Positions 1 through 11,185 of a stretch of DNA of 64,000 bases are shown here, piece by piece. The notes under the pieces are model-generated. The model worked only from the letters and a program-made list of their open reading frames with translations. It searched no databases and had not been told where the DNA came from. The position numbers and the translations under genes are program-made. Location: positions 102,874,548 to 102,938,547 of the forward strand of contig NC_135500.1 in the NCBI RefSeq assembly GCF_052857255.1, in the 5' to 3' direction. The number at the start of each line of letters is the position of its first letter. Within the stretch, counting starts at the first letter, position 1. The DNA comes from Amblyomma americanum (taxonomy: Eukaryota; Arthropoda; Arachnida; Ixodida; Ixodidae).

Positions 1-272
1 CCAAGCCATCGCGGCCGGCGCCAATGAGGCTGCTGACCGAATTAACCGGAACGGCGCAGCTGCGCGCGCTCGAAAGTCCCAGAGTGGGAGCAAGATGCCT
101 TGCGACAGCGTCATCGCGCGGGAAGCCAAGCCTCCGGAGCTAAGGAGCTGATCCGCGGGGCGTGGCGCAGCCATCAACTGATGCACCTGCGGGAGCACTT
201 CGAACCTCGATCCCTGGATGGCGGAGAAGATCAAGTAATGTTGCCCCTCTTTCTGTGTTCGGGAGGCTTCTT
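1..272 (+). mobile_element. Probable internal 3' end of an LTR retrotransposon
   Basis: This GC-rich stretch lies directly upstream of a purine tract and an LTR-like start, so it is most simply the 3' internal part of an LTR element on the + strand. A frame from base 2 stays open to about 151 and reads as Ala/Arg/Ser-rich sequence, but I see no catalytic motif in it. The element begins left of the window. The assignment depends on the LTR call next to it and not on protein similarity. Confidence 0.35.
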
Positions 273-285
273 AAGGAGGGGAGGA
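273..285 (+). promoter_or_regulatory. Candidate polypurine tract
   Basis: The 13 bases aaggaggggagga are all purine and end exactly where a TGTGGGATACAC sequence begins. This is the arrangement expected for plus-strand priming next to a 3' LTR. Confidence 0.4.
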
Positions 286-735
286 TGTGGGATACACTGA
301 CTGGTATTCCTTCTCGTCCCCCGCGCCGGCCGCGATCGTGACTTCCACGCGCGCGCGCTGTGTGGAATGTTTGGAGAAGGCACCCCTGCGAGTCTGCTCA
401 TTTCTGCCCCAGCACTGACGTGACGCCACGGCAACGCGCTGCCTACTGCGGAGAGGGTTGCATGCCTGATCAGGACGGCAACGATTTGCTGCTAGGGAGG
501 CAATGTCCGAGGGGATAAAGGAGGAACTAGGGGCGGGAAACGCTCTCTCTCTCTCGCTTCCGGACCTGACTTGACCGCCCGAGGAACACCCTTCGCTGCC
601 CGCCGGCCCCCGAACCGAATGTCGGTCGACGTCAACGACTTGGTGAGCTACTCAACATCTATTTTAGGGATAGAACATTCTTGCACAGTGTGCTTTGCCT
701 CGCGTTAGGATAATAAACTATTTCCTAGCGTGCCC
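286..735 (+). mobile_element. Candidate LTR (3' LTR)
   Basis: It begins with TGTGG right after the polypurine tract and contains a (CT)n run near 541-555. An AATAAA signal at 712-717 would place the R/U5 boundary shortly after. The right edge is not resolved because I found no second LTR in the window to compare with, so the end given is approximate. Confidence 0.4.
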
Positions 736-751
736 TGCTGTTGCCTATTTC

Positions 752-992
752 GTGCGGACCTGCCGTGGCTGCGACTCTCTGCCACGGGATGGTGAAACGT
801 GTCGCGTACGAATAACGCCTGCGTGTAGCTGGCATGGAAGGCCGGCTGGGCGCAGAGTGATCCTATAGAGTTGAGCGGCGAACGGTCTACTGATGACCGA
901 GTAGTCCGTGTCAGTGTCCACCAAGACAGTAATCGTGCGACCGTCGATAGCAACTTCGCATTGGCCTCGGAGTCCAATCTCGGCTTCGTCGA
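752..992 (-). mobile_element. Ty3/gypsy aspartic protease remnant
   Basis: The - strand translation contains VLVDTDTDYSVISRPFAAQL at 868-927. This matches the active-site region of gypsy-type retropepsins, where the consensus is VDTGA followed by a hydrophobic stretch. The catalytic triplet has changed from DTG to DTD, and the frame breaks on both sides, so it is a dead fragment. It lies antisense to the LTR on its left and is therefore probably a different insertion. Retropepsins of this kind process the gag-pol polyprotein. Confidence 0.6.
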
Positions 993-1333
993 ATCAGAGT
1001 CGTTCAACTGAAGAAGTGTGGTCGTATGCTGTGATCGCGGTTGGAGCATGCCGTTGTCATTTCGCTGGTTGACGGTGTCAGTTTGAAGCCGGTTCGCCTC
1101 GTCGTCGAGGTTGGGTTTGTGTGCAGCATTGGTTTAATGGTTGTGGCGTCTACATGCGACGTCTACATGCAGCGTGGTCGGTGGAGTTTCTTCGTCGATT
1201 CGCTGTTAAGCAACCTCACCTCCAAATGTTGCTGTTTTCAGATTCCCCTACAGGGGCTGAGATGTTCCTCGCACAGCTGCTGCGGAGCTGGGGCCGGCGA
1301 TTCCAAGCGTGTGCCCAAGCCCCACAGAGCATC
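993..1333. other. No recognisable gene
   Basis: Short overlapping frames occur on both strands here, but none has family motifs or splice-site support. Confidence 0.5.
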
Positions 1334-1413
1334 GGCCCAGTGTTGGATATGTATTGGAAATGACCGATCCAACAAAGGGCCAATATTTGCCAATATATTC
1401 CCAATGTTGGGCC
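1334..1413. repeat. 80-bp palindromic MITE-like element
   Basis: The ends are imperfect inverted repeats: ggcccagtgttggatatg on the left faces cccaatgttgggcc on the right. The same TIR core (ccaatattgg type) and a similar interior with a gaccgatcc-like block recur at 39208-39288 and 56328-56413. This marks a small dispersed inverted-repeat family with no coding capacity. Confidence 0.55.
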
Positions 1414-1704
1414 TATGCAATGTGGTGATAGGGTGGCGGACGGCAGAGGGGCGGGGCAGATGGCTTTAGGACATGTACTCTCTGCGCAGGTAGTTGTCGA
1501 TTACCCATGATCGCTAGCTGGGGTACGTGGTCGAGGGGCGTCGGTAGCTAAAAGGAGCAGGCCGCTGTGTCTGTATGGGTAACGACGAAAGATGTGGCCG
1601 GCGTAACCACAATGCAAGCACAGTGGGCGATCGTTGGGTGTCCTCCAAGCGTCGCATTTCCTAGAACCGGCTCGTCGCTTGCCCCGCCAGTCGTCCGAAG
1701 ATTG

Positions 1705-1872
1705 CATGAAGGACGTCCGCTACCGGATGTCCGATGGAAAATAAAGGCGTTCAAATGAAAGTGCCACATAAGTCCACACTGGACATTCCTACACCCTTCG
1801 GACGCCAAAATTTGGACGTAAGTTTCCAAGAGACGTCCATGGAATGTCCTTCAGTGGACGTCCGACTGATAT
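1705..1872. repeat. Cluster of GGACGTCC-like palindromes
   Basis: In about 165 bases there are at least seven variants of the palindrome GGACGTCC (ggacgtcc, ggatgtcc, ggacattcc, gacgtcca and others), in both orientations and spaced roughly 15-35 bases apart. No gene covers them. They look like a decayed short tandem repeat. Confidence 0.55.
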
Positions 1873-1964
1873 TCGCTAGTCATTATAGCTCGAATGCTCA
1901 GACCTCCGGCGGACAACACGTTTTTGTAGCCATAGCTACATTACGGTAGCACTTCGAGCCTTCA

Positions 1965-2062
1965 GCGTGGCGGCGCCATGGCGGTGGCGGCGCTGCCACC
2001 CTGTGGCGACACTGCCACCCTGTGGCTGCGCCGCCGCGCTGTCACGTGGTTGGTCACGTGGT
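1965..2062. repeat. GC-rich patch with doubled motifs
   Basis: ctgccaccctgtggc occurs twice in a row with a spacing of about 20 bases. It is followed by two CACGTG E-box hexamers at 2043-2048 and 2055-2060, exactly 12 bases apart. Open frames across this patch result from its high GC content. Confidence 0.45.
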
Positions 2063-2219
2063 GCGGAGCAGCTGCCGGTGGCGCGGCGCGTGGCTGATGA
2101 TGTGGTTGGTAGCGTGACCAAGTTCCACTCGGCCAGCTGTAGCTATCGCATCACACCAGGTTTAACGAGAGCTAAACTACCACCAATTTTTTTACCCTGC
2201 GATCTCCCAGACGTCTGAA

Positions 2220-4757
2220 AACGAACGTATGTACAATCGCGGACAGAAGAATATGGACCAGGCTTCGGCGGTAAAATTCTTCTGACGTTTTACCTATCGC
2301 GAAAAGTAATGACTATTTGATGCATATGCAATTAATATATACTTTCGACAATCCACGTTATAAAAGGAAACATTTCTATTCGCGCTACGCAATGCGACCA
2401 AGAAGGCCGTAAGCGGAAGTGTGGTCCATATTATTTTGTCCGCGACTGCGCATCTCTTGGAACACGTTGTGGCAGAGGGTAAAACAAATAAACATTTTGG
2501 TAATATTTTTTTGGCATTATCTGAGCACCGAAAGAGCAATTAACATGCATACAACTTTTGTATAAACGGCAATGCTATCTAGCCCGCACGCAGACTCAGA
2601 AATCGCGAGAAGAGAATAATCTTAATTAATAATTAACAGCTTTAATTAAGCTGACAAAAAATCTGCAAGAAGCAAGAAAGCGACAACAGAACGTTACATC
2701 ACAGCACAACTATGATGCACAACTGCGCCATAATCTTTGAGGTCATGGGCTTATCCTTCTATGCCCAACCGTGAAGGGTTGCCATTACGTGCTAATTGTG
2801 CGTGGATAATAATTAGCATTTGGCAGAGAAATCTTCATGTGACGTATGCAAGCTAAGACGAGCTCAATTTAAGATTCAAATGCAAAATTTGATTAAATTG
2901 CATATCCTTACGATCTTGTACCATCGCCCAAACAGTATCCACCGACTCACTGGTGTTAGGAAAAGTGATTTTTTAAAATAATTCTACCGTTTTGACCGCA
3001 TTTCGAAATTATTGCAGACGGACATCGTCTGCGAGTTCCGCAGAAGATGCCCCAACTCCGCCATCCGTTTGCGGGCGTATTTCGCTCTTCTCGTAGATAT
3101 TGAAATTCGGTCTGGAATTCTGGACCTTAGTTGGGCGTCTGTCAGACGTTGTTAGCCGTGTGGGATATTTTCGCGGACAATGGGAATCAAGAGTACATTC
3201 GCAGGATATTGGCTCCGCTGCAGCTTCAAATGGAGGAGAACGTTCCTTGAAAGGCACGCAACAGTAGTTATTGCCGCCCCCTCCCCCCTCCACCATTGAA
3301 ACTCCTGCCATGGAGGCCTCTGGTCTTGCCCTAGCCCCAGTTGTCTTGACTGAGTGCTCGTGTGGTATAGCTCGTGTTGTGTCCAAGATACCTGCTGCGC
3401 GTTTCTTGGACTGAGAACTTTTTTTTCTGCGTGCACATGTGCTGAGCAAACCGTTTAACTGTTACCTGTCGCTCCGGTGTAAACTCGTTGATGCCACAAG
3501 GACTAAGTGAAAAGCGCCGGCGACCGGGCATTTACCCCTTCTGTCAAAAGTTTAGAGTTCAGGGGGTTGGCCACACCATGTGGCTTGTAATGTGTCCTTA
3601 GTGACCTAAATCTCCTGAAGCGTAGATATTTGGTGCTGACCCCTCCGACGGTTAGGACATGCACGAATGAAAAAGAAGCCCCACTACACAGCTTAATAGG
3701 AAATTGACGAGGCTCTAAACTTTTGACAAGCCAGAAAAGTGTTTCTAACGAAAAACAGAGCAGTGAAACTGGCAAATCTACATAGAATGGATTTTTCGGC
3801 GCACACCCACGAAAAAGGCCTCCAAGAGGAACAGTAGACATCTGGCACAACTACTGCTAGCAAGCTTTGACAGGATTCGAAGTGATGTTTCTTGTGATCC
3901 GAAGTACAATGGCAGAAAAAATAAGCACGGCTCATTTCAATTCATGAAAATTGCAATTTTTATTCAGTTACAAGTTAATTATTCTTACAAAACGCGCCAA
4001 TGTGCTTTAGAAACAACCTCGCAAGTGCTCATAACTGCTGGAAAAAAATTACAGCGGAAGGCTATGCCCATGCGGGACAAATTCATACGTCCGCAAAGAC
4101 TGAATCCGTGGGACGTTTGTACTTAGGTGACGTTGCCGTCTTCGCTTCGAACTTTGACGATCACATGACACGGCTTCTGACAAGACTGGAAGAAATAAAG
4201 TCATCGCTAACATTGAAGCCTGAAAGTGCCACTTCACTTATGAAGAGCTGCTGTCTCAATGACATTGCAAGAATGAACGGAATGGACAAGATCCGCGGAC
4301 AAGAACTGTTGTCGCTCAGTTTCCGCAACTGACCAATAAGGAAGGAAGGTTTGAGCAGGTTTCTAAGATTGTGCGCCTAATATCTATTTTTCTTGAGACC
4401 ATTCTCTCGCACTGGTGAATGCTTGACGCAGCTTACACAGGCAAGTGGGAATCCCTTTCAAGTGGGAAGCCCAGAAACTTGAAGTGCCCAAAAAAACTTC
4501 AATGTTGATTAGTATCACCGCCTATGCTGGGACATTTCGACGAAAGCGCCGAAATTAAGGTTCATAACTACACAAGCACAGTGGGCCTAAGCGCTTGTTC
4601 TCATGCAGGAGAAAGGAGGCTGAGGGAGAGTCATTCGTTTAAGGCAGCTGCCAGCCTTTCTACGACAAAGAGTGCCTTGGTACTGTGTGGCCCTTTCTAA
4701 GTTCAGTAATGCGCAAGTTTAGGCTAACTGGTTGGCCACAATGAGCAGAAAAGCGGA
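2220..4757. other. Non-coding, nothing recognised
   Basis: AT-rich sequence without supported coding, RNA or transposon features. The ORFs here (for example 3009-3449 on the - strand) show no family motifs. Confidence 0.5.
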
Positions 4758-4842
4758 CTAGAAAAAAAAGGGACCAGAGCAGAAAGGACGTAGACAAGTT
4801 CTTGTCTGCGTCCGTTATTTTCTTGTCTGCTTTTTTTTCTAG
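4758..4842. repeat. Foldback hairpin element
   Basis: ctagaaaaaaaag on the left pairs with cttttttttctag on the right. The inner arms also pair (ggacgtagacaag with cttgtctgcgtcc), leaving almost no loop. The inner sequence resembles that of the hairpins at 13678-13788 and 29594-29681. Confidence 0.6.
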
Positions 4843-5068
4843 AGCGCCGTTCTACTGGTTATGACTTTCTACGCGGTGAGCGATCGCCATACATTGCCAG
4901 TTTTGAAAGACATTCGGGTCACCTCGCTCTCTGAAGCTTGATACTCCTGGAATACAATGTCACCGAGCAATACAAGCCCGGACGCAAGCACTCAGGCACC
5001 GACTGCTTGTCACGAGCCCCTGTCTACGCAGTGAAAAAAGGCTGACGACCTGTTCTTGGCAGCAGTTA

Positions 5069-5381
5069 TAATAATTAAAATTGGTTTTGGGTGAAAGAAA
5101 ATGGCGCAGTATCTGTCTCACATATCGCGGACACCTGGACCACGCCGTAAGGGAAGGGATAAAGGAGGGAGTGAAAGAAGAAAGGAGGAAAGAGTTGCCG
5201 TAATTAGGGCTCCGGAATAATTTCGGCCACCTGGGTATCTTTAACATGCACTGACATCGCACAGCACACGGGTGCCTTAGCGTTTTTCCTCCATAAAAAC
5301 GCAGCCGCCGCGGTCGGGTTCGAACCCGTGAACTCCGGATCAGTAGCCGAGCGCCCTAACCACTCAGCCACCGCGGCGGGT
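5069..5381 (-). mobile_element. tRNA-headed SINE with target-site duplication
   Basis: On the - strand the head ccgccgcggtggctgagtgg, followed by a ggttcgaacccg B box, is tRNA-derived. The body has the tick SINE core (gtgcgatgtcagtgcatgtt type) and then a variant tail ending in an AT-rich stretch. A 13-base target-site duplication flanks it: ttggcagcagtta at 5056-5068 and ttggcagaagtta at 5382-5394, with one mismatch. It is a retroposed copy and not a functional tRNA gene. Confidence 0.85.
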
Positions 5382-5609
5382 TTGGCAGAAGTTAACGCCT
5401 ACATTCTCGCTGAAGTTCAGCATGCGGAATCTGAGCTTCAAGCTTTTATTTAATACCTCGAGGGCAGGAATCCATCACATCCCGCATTCTTAAAGGGAGA
5501 TTCTCTCCTTTTTGTATTGAGAATGGTATCCTCGTGAAGAATATAACTGCGCTCCAAAATAAGGCTCTCTGCCTTCTCACTGTCCTTGAACACCTCCGAG
5601 AAATAGTTC

Positions 5610-6110
5610 CACAGGCCTATTTTTACCGGCAACTTCTTTCCGCTAATGTAACACACTACTTAAAGACATGTCGTGACTGTCAACGCCGTAAGACACTACC
5701 TGTCGAGAATGGCAGGATGTCCACAGCCAATTGTGTTGAAAGGTCGCCATCGATTTACTTGGCCCCTTTCCAACGTCGGCACGCGCTTGCTAGCGGTATA
5801 CTGCAGTTGCGAAATTTTTCGTCAGACTGATATTTCTGTACTACAGCGGCTCCAAACTGCTCATCACGGACAGGGGAACAAACATATACGCCCGAGCTCA
5901 CCATTCTATTCTGTGCTACAGTCACAGAAGTCACCCCAAAACAGCAGTCCAGCTCTCGCAGACGGGCAGCCTTAACCAACGGCTGTCGGTTAACCAACAG
6001 AACGCTTAAAAACTACCCAACGACCGACGGAGCGTTTAAACAAGACTATCGCAGATATGCTTGACTTGAATGTCGACGCAAAACACAAGGCTTCGGAGGG
6101 ACTTCGAGCA
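5610..6110 (+). mobile_element. Degenerate Ty3/gypsy integrase
   Basis: Scattered frames preserve the integrase order. A zinc-binding end reads THYLKTCRDCQRRK (about 5650-5695). The core block LLITDRGT (about 5856-5880) keeps a catalytic Asp. A TDGAFKQ-like block followed by IADMLDLNVDAKHK (about 6030-6090) matches the region that normally carries the catalytic Glu. Several frameshifts and stops separate these blocks. It is a fragment with no LTRs seen nearby. Confidence 0.65.
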
Positions 6111-6114
6111 GGCC

Positions 6115-6260
6115 TCACCGCAGTTAATCTACGATGCAGTCTCACAGGAATCAACTTGTAGCTGATAGGCCATCAAGAATAGCGTAGTGCTAACGTTGTC
6201 GAAGGCGCCCTTTACGTCTAGAGCGAGGATGGCGATTTGTTTTTAGGAAATACTGCTAGG
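6115..6260 (-). mobile_element. LINE reverse transcriptase motif-A fragment
   Basis: The - strand translation reads IAILALDVKGAFDNVSTTLF, the motif A region of an I-like LINE reverse transcriptase (LD-x-x-x-AFD). Only this short piece remains readable. It abuts the gypsy integrase remnant on its left. Confidence 0.6.
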
Positions 6261-7730
6261 TGGGTGATTAGGCGTTTCACGCTATAATTGCACAGATGAA
6301 TTAAAATGCCGGAACTCCAAAAAGCGGATTTTAGTATGAGACAAGGCGTTACTTCCACCAAGCATGCCTTTACTTCCAGGCATGCCTCTAGTTTCTGGTA
6401 TGTTTCTGTGCGGCCAGCTCATTAAAGACTGAAATACTGGCATTTATGCAGGATACCGCTGAATGCCGCTTCTTTCATTATAACTGTATTTATTACCTTA
6501 TGGAATCTAAAGCCGTGTTTAGTAAAGTCACTTTATTCTTATGCCCACGTGTTCACCCTTTTTAATTATTAGAAGCCCAGCATTTTCTTCCCTTCCATAA
6601 GCCTTACTGTTCATCAAACCTATTCTAGCGGGAACGCTAGATCTAGTGCTGACCCAAATACTGTTTCACGAAGTGTGAGCGGCGTGACATTTAGAAACGT
6701 CGGTTTTAACAAATGTGCAAAATATTTACTAAAATACTAAAGATACGAGGGGAAAATGTCTTACCATATTTAAAATAGCTCCCGATACTGGTATCAGTGC
6801 TGTTAGAAGCAATAGCTGATTGGTATCCCGGAGCCATGTGAGCCGATTGTGCTCAACGGGCGCTTCTTTCGTGAGTCCTGTGAAACAACGGGACACAAAG
6901 CCTTTTGCATGCCTTGAGCCTGTATATTTTAGTGCTATGAGTACGGATAGGATAAATGGGTGCCACAAACTAAAATAGACAGGAGAGCCGACCCCATACT
7001 TACAAGAGCACGTGGACGGTGCTTCACTGGGGAACAACTTAGCGCATCTGTTATATGGCATCGCGGCGCAATGTGAAGACCTGGCAGAACGATTCCTTCT
7101 CAACGGCAGCTGCTCGCAACTGCCTTTCGTTTCAAGCACTGTGGACATGTGGCGCGTCGACTTAATCATGTGTGTGAGGAGGGGGCTTGAAGTGATAACG
7201 CGTGCAAAAAGCACGTCGGCGAGAGAAGGGCGGGGGCCACAGAGAAATTCTGAGGGTGTGATGTTAGTGAAAATTTAGTGGCATGTGTGGATTTCTTTGC
7301 AGCGCACTCGTGTTGACGCTCGGGTTTACCTTACTTCGTGGCGGACGCTTTGAGTTTGTTCTTTGCTGCTTATTATGCAACGTTTTGGAGCGCGTAGTGA
7401 CTGCATACCACCACTTTCATAAATTTGCGCAATAAATATGGTTGCTGTGATCACCCCGGCGTAGCAGCACTTACAATGTTAAGCTGCACTGCGAGAAATG
7501 TGCTGCAGTTACCATGACCTTCAGCCTAGTTACGTTGTTTGCAAGACAAAGCCCTCATCTATTGATATCAAATTGGCCCCGTCTTGCACCACCCGCGCCA
7601 ACACAATCTGAGAAAGTCTTTTCTGTAAACCAGAGTCGGTAGTTTCTGGGTAGGTTTTCTTAGAAGTACTTGTATTTGGGCGTGTTGGTTCATATCTTTT
7701 CAGGAGGACACAGGGGCGCAACAAAAACAC
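6261..7730. other. Non-coding, nothing recognised
   Basis: The longest open frame is 6729-7214 on the - strand (161 codons). It shows no domain and no splice-site context, so I do not call it a gene. Confidence 0.45.
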
Positions 7731-7800
7731 ACGGACATAGAAGTAGACAGGGACGAGCGCTTACTATCAACAGGCTTTATTTGACGTAGACCGTTAATAT
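7731..7800. repeat. Dispersed repeat (GACAGGGACGAGCGC family)
   Basis: acacacggacatagaag, then gacagggacgagcgctta, then an ag/ctttattt block. Similar ordered blocks recur at 26236-26300 and 30385-30450. It may be the end of a larger retroelement, but I cannot name the parent. Confidence 0.4.
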
Positions 7801-7874
7801 ACTTTCGCCAACCCAAGCGCCACTGTGCGAATCACAAGCACGTGGGTAACAGAAAACACCAAAAGAAATCGAAA

Positions 7875-8102
7875 GGTTGGTTTGGTTTGGTTTATGGAGT
7901 TTCACGCCTCAAAGAGGTTCAGGTTATGAGGGATGGCATAGTGGAGGGCCCCGCGTTCCTTGGATTCTTTAGTGTGTGCTGATATCGCGCAATACACGCC
8001 CCTATAGCATTTAGCTGCACTCGTAATGCGACCGCCGTGGCCGGGATCAAACTCACGTCTTTCGGGTCAGCAGGCGAGCGCCTAACCACAAAGCCACCAC
8101 GG
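7875..8102 (-). mobile_element. Ruka-type tRNA-derived SINE
   Basis: Read on the - strand: a tRNA-like head (ccgtggtggctttgtggtta), a diverged B box, the conserved body, and an (aaacc)n tail seen on the + strand as ggtttggtttggttt. It is well diverged from the copies at 42081 and 54676, with a degraded centre, so it is an older insertion. Confidence 0.8.
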
Positions 8103-8829
8103 AACACAACAAAGTTTTTGTAATTGTTTTCATTTCTGAAGATATTATGGCTGGATTATTTGGCCAAGTTTGATTTGATATATCTCAAAGGCCCAATTGG
8201 CTTCAATATGGGCCATGCACGTGGCTCATTTGCATCGCTGGTGTTCCAAACCTCTTGAATATAAGCGGAACTGTCATCCTTTCTCCGAATGTTAGGACTT
8301 CAACTGTTATAAGAGGACTTATGCTTACAAGCGAAACTTCTGGGGCCTGTACTTTAGACAAAGGTTCTACAGAAAACTAGCACAGACTCACAGTTGGTAA
8401 GTGCATGCTCGTTGTTTGCAGTTGTTTGTTTTCCTATCTCCCTGCACAGATTTCGGAGTCTTTGGCTCGACTCCTTTTTTCCCTTACCGCTTACGTCTCC
8501 CTGCCACAGCTCGTTCTTTTGTTCTTAATAAAATCTCAAACCATTTCGTTTCCCTGCAAGTTTTTGTCGCATATATATTAAGCTGATACGTCACAACTCT
8601 TAAGTATTTTGGGTGCTATCAGTTAGGTTTGCTTCGTAACATGAGTGTACCTCCGACTAGCGCCCCAACCAATGCTTACCATCTTCACATTAAGTTACTT
8701 ATTTATAATTTACTTACATAATATCAGCCATATCAGGACGAAGATGGGAGCGGAAAACAAACAATCAGAGACAAAATATCGTAAACGCAGACCAAATCTG
8801 ACAAAATGATCATAATCTGACATGAGTCT
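8103..8829. other. Non-coding, nothing recognised
   Basis: AT-rich sequence with no supported feature. Confidence 0.5.
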
Positions 8830-9262
8830 TTAAAGCGGTAGCGTTAAGGACCACGTGTTGCACAACAGCCGCCGTTGGCATCGTGGGCCGTGGGCGAGAA
8901 ATCAAAGAAAAATTCACGGGTGAGAAACCTAGGAGATAGGTGGGCCACTTAGGCCACGTGACTTTCTGGCGTCACCACAACTTGTACAGCGGATTGTGAG
9001 TAAACTGGCCACAGTGACAGGTGGCACTTAAATCATTGATGGGTTGAGAGGGGCTGTGAGGGAGGAGCAACCTGGGTTGCACAAGCACCACCGGTGGCAG
9101 CACCAGCCATTGAGGGCAGTGGCGCATAGCTTAACCGCTGCACCAATGCGCCAAGAGTGGTAGAAGGACTGCCATGCATTTGATTCATGTAAAATATCAA
9201 ATTACCAGTTCCGCCCATATGGGCACTAAACCATTAACGCTATCGCGTCATAACCTTAAGCG
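8830..9262 (-). repeat. SINE-like dispersed repeat with a tRNA-like box
   Basis: The - strand contains ggtgcagcggttaagc (9129-9144), which resembles a tRNA A box. It is followed by repeated ccaccggtggtgcttgtgc sequence. Its outer part (cccatatgggca, then cgctatcgcgtcat at 9239-9252) recurs at 35935-36000, so this is a dispersed family. I infer a second SINE family, distinct from Ruka. Confidence 0.5.
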
Positions 9263-10559
9263 GGGATACGTGCCTTGAGATTACAAAACATTGCGAGGAA
9301 GTCTCTTTTGGAAAACAGTTTTTCGCTGTAAATATGCTGAAGACTATACCTCCGTAAAATATTCGTGCTCAAAAGTATCCCAAAGTACAGAAAAAAGGAA
9401 AATTTTGATAGTCGCGAGGCTGAAACATGAAACGCGAGCTTCAATATGACGTTCCACTTCTCGCGATTGCAATTCCTAAACTACTCTCGAACCGCCACCA
9501 TGTTGCAACAGATTGTCTTATGTTTTGCGCACATCAATTATCTCTATTATTAACATGCACCAACTATGCCCAACAGGAATGTCCTTGAAAGCTCGGTTCG
9601 CGCTCTTTCGTTTGACACCTTTCAAGACGGGATCAGAGCCGCGGATCCAATGCTGCAGCTGCTTTCCCACAACTCGGACTCAAAAAGTGCATCTCCGCTC
9701 GCGATTTCACAAAGTCACCGCCTTACGGTCTTGATAAGTGGCTTGCCTTTAGCACTTGAAAGGCGGTCAGTATAAATTTATTCGGGATCAGTAGAGCTAT
9801 GTAGTTATTTCGTTTAGTTTCTCCTGGCTTTTGCATTCGGCGTTAAACTGAATTCGTTGCTTTCCTAAATTACCAGCCAAACCTTTTTGTAATTACGCTC
9901 TGTTTAATGTTTTTTACCAATTTGGTTCACTGAGGAAAGTGTAAAAACACCATCACCGCACAAAGGGCGTCTTCGGTGTAGTAGCTGTATAAATATTTCT
10001 AAGAATTTATCGGCATTTTTTGGTTAATGGTCTGCAACGACGAGTTCATTTAAAACCACAAAACAACTCATATACTAGTTGGGCACTGAACATTTAATTG
10101 CGCATTTTGACTCTACACAAAACATTCCTTCGTTGTAGTTATGATCAGGACTGTGCCCGAAATAAAACATATATAGTTTTAAGACTCTTGTCTCCTCTTA
10201 AGGCGGAGCTTGCTTCCGGGATTGTTCATAGCTTGAGCTCAGAGGGTATTCCAATCAGACGTTATAAAAGGAAAACAAGAAGTATCTGAAACAATTAAAA
10301 AAATTCTACTTGGATGCGTTTATTATGTTTATTAAGACATATTTGTATTGGGCACATTTGCTTGCTGTGCTTTTCTCACTAGAGGAAAAACTTTTTATGA
10401 CAATAAAACAGAGTATTATTTCGTTTCGTATGTGAGAAAGGAGCGGCAGATCAGCTCTCTAATCAAGGGTCACATAATCTAACTGTCGGTACCGAAAGAA
10501 AATGAAACGCGATGCCGTACATTTCTGTACCTGTGCAAACTAAGAAACTGAATGTTTGT
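9263..10559. other. Non-coding, nothing recognised
   Basis: Short AT-rich ORFs only. No motif or repeat was identified. Confidence 0.5.
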
Positions 10560-10770
10560 GGCGCGCGTACAGTACTTCACGTGCGTATTCTAGTGTCTGG
10601 CGTACAAGCATTTTGTAAGCTGTTTCACGTCAGTGGAATCCTCTTTCAGCACCCATCTAAACAAAAGTAGGCTTCGGTTGGCCTTCCTCACTATGTCGCC
10701 GTCATGTTTTGTTGAAGTGATATTTGATGCTATAGTGGTACAGGAGTAAGTTGGCTAAAGTACACGCAAT
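10560..10770 (-). mobile_element. LINE C-terminal remnant
   Basis: The - strand gives IVRKANRSLLLFRWVLKE, then a CLYARH segment, then a stop. It resembles the connection region just after the reverse transcriptase fingers/palm in CR1/jockey-like LINEs (KAN-x-LG-x-LRR, then YK-x-LVRP-x-LEY). It is heavily decayed. Confidence 0.45.
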
Positions 10771-11185
10771 TTCTTCCATGTGCTCCGAATATGAGGTCAC
10801 TGCTTACGGTAAGTAAATATGCTAGCTTTCTACTTATTAACTAACTCAGTACCTGTCGTAAAGCGTTGTGCCCCTGTGCAACGATGAACGGTACTTTCAT
10901 TAGTATTAATTTTTTGAACACATAATGACACTTTCTCTGTTTAGGTCTTCAGGCATGCTCCCCTATTTCTTCCTCGCATACTGTGATTTGCTAATGGGAC
11001 CTTCAGGTGTTTTTCAATAATTTCATTAAAAGCAATAGAACCCTCCAAACACCTATTGTAAGGTGCGATAAATAAGCATGGAAAAACACGGCCTCTCTGA
11101 AATACGCAGTTTCAAAGTGGTGTTCTTTCAGTTCCCTTCTTGACAGCAATCGTTCATCTCCGGACCCTAAACGCCGCTTGTGTTG

